This document shows, piece by piece, positions 60,931 to 64,000 of a stretch of 64,000 nt of DNA. Where the stretch lies: contig SZWC01006719.1 of NCBI GenBank assembly GCA_023375785.1, forward strand, positions 19,359-83,358. Reading direction: 5' to 3'. The stretch is from Penium margaritaceum. Lineage: Eukaryota; Streptophyta; Zygnematophyceae; Desmidiales; Peniaceae. The notes beneath the pieces were generated by a model, which saw only the letters and a list, made by a program, of their open reading frames with translations, had not been told where the DNA came from and did no database searches. Numbering within the stretch: the first letter of the stretch is position 1; the number at the start of each line of letters is the position of its first letter. The position numbers and the translations under genes are program-made.

Positions 60931-61380
60931 GTTGGCTCGCCGTTAGAGAGGGGAACGGAAGGCCCCGACGGGCCAGTCCGGCCCACCGGTGCAAGCTTGC
61001 TTGCTCACTCCGGCCGGCCCCGCGGGGGCCATTTGGACGCCGCCATCGGCCACCGGCCGTGGCCCCCTTTTTTTTGTTGTTGCGGTAATCACTCGCTCGC
61101 GTGAGCTCGACATGCTGCCAGTCGGGCATTTTTTTTTATAACCTCTCGTTGAAAACACTTCATCGACGGCCGACGTTCAACGTCGGCAAGATGCAACGGA
61201 CGGTTCGATTCAAAATCTGAAATTTTTGCAGAAGCTCTGGCTCTCACACCAGTGTAACGGCACTGGCCGTTTTGGGACTAACTGCGGACCGGAACGAAAG
61301 CCCTCAGATTAGTCAGTCCAAAAAGGCCAAGTGACTGGCCGCCTCAACCATTTTGGCTGAGACGCGTCACGGCGATTAAC
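60931..61380. other. GC-rich then mixed low-copy DNA
   Basis: No gene is recognisable. It holds GGCC-rich palindromic sequence near 60,970-61,060, a T run at about 61,068-61,078, another at 61,130-61,138, and a perfect inverted repeat GCCGACGTT-C-AACGTCGGC at 61,169-61,187. It ends abruptly at the plastid rRNA fragment. Confidence 0.5.
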
Positions 61381-61696
61381 TCTACGCATTTCACCGCTCC
61401 ACCGGAAATTCCCTCTGCCCCTACCGTACTCAAGCTTAGTAGTCTCCACCGCCTGGCCAGGGTTAAGCCCTGGGATTTCACAGCAGACTTAAGAAGCCAC
61501 CTACAGACGCTTTACGCCCAATCATTCCGGATAACGCTTGCATCCTCTGTCTTACCGCGGCTGCTGGCACAGAGTTAGCCAATGCTTATTCCCCAGATAC
61601 CGTCAGGACTTCTTCTCTGGGAAAAGGGGTTTACGACCCGTGGGCCTTGTTCCCCCACGCGGCATTGCTCCGTCAGGCTTTCGCCCATTGCGGAAA

Positions 61697-61776
<80 letters not shown>

Positions 61777-61880
61777 TGATCGTCGCCTTGGTAAGCCATT
61801 ACCTCACCAACTAGCTAATCAGACGCAAGCCCCTCCCTTGGTGGATTCCTCCTTTTACTCCTCAGCCTATGGGGTATTAG
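61381..61880 (-). rRNA. Partial plastid-type 16S rRNA, copy 1
   Basis: The minus strand carries about 500 nt of small-subunit rRNA. In rRNA order it starts CTAATACCCCATAGGCTGAG, passes ACTCCTACGGGAGGCAGCAG and GTGCCAGCAGCCGCGGTAA, and ends GGTGAAATGCGTAGA. This covers roughly the V2-V4 part, a third of the gene. The segment GTAAGACAGAGGATGCAAGC after the 530 loop is characteristic of green-lineage plastids, not typical free-living bacteria. It is truncated at both ends, surrounded by nuclear-type repeats and followed by a second copy, so I infer plastid DNA inserted in the nucleus (a NUPT). An assembly join of organelle reads is the alternative. Confidence 0.85.
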
Positions 61881-61881
61881 N

Positions 61882-62242
61882 GAGTGCCTTCGCCCTTGGT
61901 GTTCTTTCCGATCTCTACGCATTTCACCGCTCCACCGGAAATTCCCTCTGCCCCTACCGTACTCAAGCTTAGTAGTCTCCACCGCCTGGCCAGGGTTAAG
62001 CCCTGGGATTTGACAGCAGACTTAAGAAGCCACCTACAGACGCTTTACGCCCAATCATTCCGGATAACGCTTGCATCCTCTGTCTTACCGCGGCTGCTGG
62101 CACAGAGTTAGCCGATGCTTATTCCCCAGATACCGTCAGGACTTCTTCTCTGGGAAAAGGGGTTTACGACCCGTGGGCCTTGTTCCCCCACGCGGCATTG
62201 CTCCGTCAGGCTTTCGCCCATTGCGGAAAATTCCCCACTGCT

Positions 62243-62287
<45 letters not shown>

Positions 62288-62342
62288 TGATCGTCGCCTT
62301 GGTACGCCATTACCTCACCAACTAGCTAATCAGACGCAAGCC
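61882..62342 (-). rRNA. Partial plastid-type 16S rRNA, copy 2
   Basis: A second fragment in the same orientation, separated from copy 1 by a single N at 61,881. It begins about 30 nt farther toward the rRNA 3' side (GAACACCAAGGGCGAAGGC) and stops earlier at the 5' side, at about TGATTAGCTAGTTGG. Relative to copy 1 it lacks about 22 nt around the GGAGGCAGCAG site and has a few substitutions. It cannot encode a functional rRNA. The N suggests an unresolved junction. Confidence 0.85.
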
Positions 62343-63399
62343 GCACAAGCTAGCCGCACCATTTGAGCTAAAGCTAAATCTTCCCGGTCCCTAGCTGAGA
62401 CTGGGTTGGCACTGTTTTGGGCGAGAGGTGCCGCAAAATTTTGCGGGGGAACTACCCTATTGGGAGAAGAAGAAGCGGGGGGATTTTCCGTGTCCTCAAG
62501 AACCCCCTGGAAAAACCCTCGAGTCGCCCCAATAACGGACACGGTCGTCATCGGGCGTGGACATGCAAATCATGAATTCTACTCCTAATCGTTCCACGTG
62601 GCAAAGCCACGTGGAACAGGACCCTAGCGGCGCACTAGGGGTGGTGGAGGAGTGACGCGATGGAATCTCAATTGCGACACTCCACTCGCCCAAAATCCAC
62701 ACACGAGGTATTTCCAAGCTAGAGTCGACCAAGACTCTAGCCCGTATAGTGTTTTACGGACAAAGGCGCCTCGAGACTCCAATATCAAGACCCCGAAACA
62801 TCCCGTAAACATTTCAAGACCATTTTTAATCCTAAAAACGGTCCGTACGCTACATCTAGGACTGGAAAGATGACTATGAAATGACTTGTCTTGCATGCTG
62901 ATCAATCAACCCTTGTTTGATGCTCTTTTGCGTGTTGACGACTTGAGCTCTTCTTGAGATGTAATGCTAAGGCGTTAGTGCTCGTGAAGGTGAAGTGTAT
63001 GCCTGATTAAGTTTGGGGTGCATGACACATGTCAACAGAGGAGGAAGGCCTAAAAACCTGTGTGAGCTTTTCGGTTTCGCGGCTTCTCCGCCAGAGGTGT
63101 TAGCTCAGTAGCTTACAAAGGGTTATGGATCCACTCCTCTGGTTAGGGAAGTTTCACGCACGCAACCGCTAAGGTCACAAGCAGTGAGAGCGCCTTCGCT
63201 CTCATCCAACTCCTCTGTTTGCAGGGCAACATCAGCAAGAGGGGAATGCAACACATCTGCACCTTTCTACCTTGGGAGCTGACATCAGCCTACATCAGCC
63301 TACATCTGCTTACAACGGCCAACGTGAATAGGGGCAGCAATTGCCTCTTCTCACCAACAGCCTACAACGGCCTCAAACACAGGTTCATCGGCATCAACA
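62343..63399. other. Low-copy DNA between plastid fragment and Copia fragment
   Basis: No coding region that I recognise. It contains a strong hairpin with G-box motifs at 62,591-62,617, a smaller hairpin CCCTAG...CTAGGG at 62,622-62,640, and GAGAGCG-CCTT-CGCTCTC at 63,186-63,203. Part of it may be leader of the Copia-type element to the right, but I cannot find an LTR edge. Confidence 0.5.
62591..62617. repeat. Hairpin with paired CACGTGG motifs
   Basis: Perfect 12-bp arms GTTCCACGTGGC and GCCACGTGGAAC around an AAA loop. Each arm carries CACGTG, the plant G-box core bound by bHLH and bZIP factors (established for the motif). Whether it regulates anything here is unknown. Confidence 0.7.
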
Positions 63400-64000
63400 A
63401 ACGTTTTGGCAACTGTAGCACTTGTAGTTGTAGGGATGGCAAGGGCAGGGGAACGAGGGAATCATTCGCCCATCCTCAAGTTTGATGGAGAGGGGTTTGC
63501 GCTCTAGAAGTGGCAGTTTGAGATCATCATGGATGACAGAGATCTGCTAGTACATTTTGACAGATCTATCCCAGCACCAAAGGAGGAGGGTGCTGACCTT
63601 GTGGCATGGGTTAAGCTCAACAAGAAGGCTCTCGCCATTCTTGTGTTCTCCATACAACCCTAAATTCCTTTCACACATCAGCGGTTATATAGTGGCAGTC
63701 GCGGCATACGCCAAACTTGGCAAGGTGTTTCAATCCTCCTCACTTTCCAACCGTCTCTTCATTCTACAAAACCTTATTAGCATGAGGCTTGGTGAAGGGG
63801 AGGATGTCTCCGCCTTTATGTAGAAGTTTGAGAAGCTCTTGCAACAAGCCACCGGCATGGGATGGGACCTGAAATCCGATATTCAGGCTATGATTTTTCT
63901 GATGACACTGCCGGAAAGCTGGGGCCCGATGATAACGGTGATTGGAGGGTGGACTAAAGATCTAGTTTCCTACACCACATGTGCAAAATGAAGCCATGCG
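63400..64000 (+). mobile_element. Fossil Ty1/Copia gag fragment, running off the window
   Basis: Plus-strand translation shows pieces matching the Copia-type gag family (UBN2-like): FDGEGFAL near the start, LNKKALAIL in the middle, and LISMRLGEGEDVSAFM followed by LPESWGPMITVIGGW toward the edge. The spacing is that expected for a Copia gag N-terminal region. It is decayed, with several interruptions, and its 3' part lies outside the window. Confidence 0.7.

Noticed and set aside
60014-61088. Pro/Gly/Arg-rich protein genes in the G-run minisatellite
   Set aside because: Overlapping frames are open on both strands with composition dictated by the repeat. No domain or consistent start.
61381-62342. 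Bacterial contamination
   Set aside because: The post-530-loop segment GTAAGACAGAGGATGCAAGC is plastid-like, the fragments are partial and tandem, and both flanks are eukaryotic-type repeat DNA.
63095-63170. Possible tRNA beginning GTGTTAGCTCAGTAGC
   Set aside because: It resembles a D-arm but I could not find a matching acceptor stem, anticodon arm and T-arm at proper spacing.

Overview
This window looks like nuclear DNA from a photosynthetic eukaryote of the green (plant or streptophyte-alga) lineage. Three things point that way: two fragments of plastid-type 16S rRNA, a chromodomain-bearing Ty3/Gypsy LTR retrotransposon, and a piece of a Ty1/Copia gag region. I cannot name the species. 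I see no intact host gene. The window is repeat-dominated and resembles a heterochromatic block with its edge.

Positions 1-1165 hold a patchwork of microsatellites. From about 1.2 kb to 47.0 kb lies one very large satellite built on an 8-bp unit (GAGTGTGA and variants such as GAGTGCGA, GAGTGTAA, GAGTATGA). From 1.2 to 37.18 kb the G/A/T-rich strand is on top. At 37.18-37.27 kb there is an approximately 90-bp non-satellite spacer with a GC-rich hairpin. Beyond it the same satellite runs in the opposite orientation (TCTCACAC on top) to 47.01 kb. Inside the satellite are homogeneous sub-arrays: 72 bp x12, 8 bp x38, 16 bp x10, 16 bp x80, 8 bp x120 and 24 bp x154. Several are bracketed by direct repeats of their flanks. 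About 30 dispersed copies of a CpG-bearing cassette recur in both arms. The long open frames through this region are by-products of a stop-free 8-mer and are not genes.

Positions 47.0-51.6 kb are low-copy sequence with only short unrecognised ORFs, plus a decayed 20-21 bp minisatellite at 50.3-51.26 kb.

Positions 51,590-59,556 hold one fossil Ty3/Gypsy chromovirus on the minus strand. It has two LTRs of about 690-700 bp, a 5-bp target duplication (TTGAA), a polypurine tract, and gag, protease, RT, RNase H, integrase and chromodomain regions. It is broken, with several interruptions.

Positions 59.6-64 kb contain a 26-bp AT palindrome, a G-run-rich minisatellite of about 14 units (60.06-60.93 kb), two tandem partial plastid 16S rRNA copies on the minus strand (61.38-62.34 kb), low-copy sequence with a G-box hairpin, and a decayed Copia gag fragment running off the right edge.

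No operon or pathway is present. The window's story is satellite evolution (unit drift, higher-order amplification, orientation reversal) plus insertion of retroelements and organelle DNA beside it.
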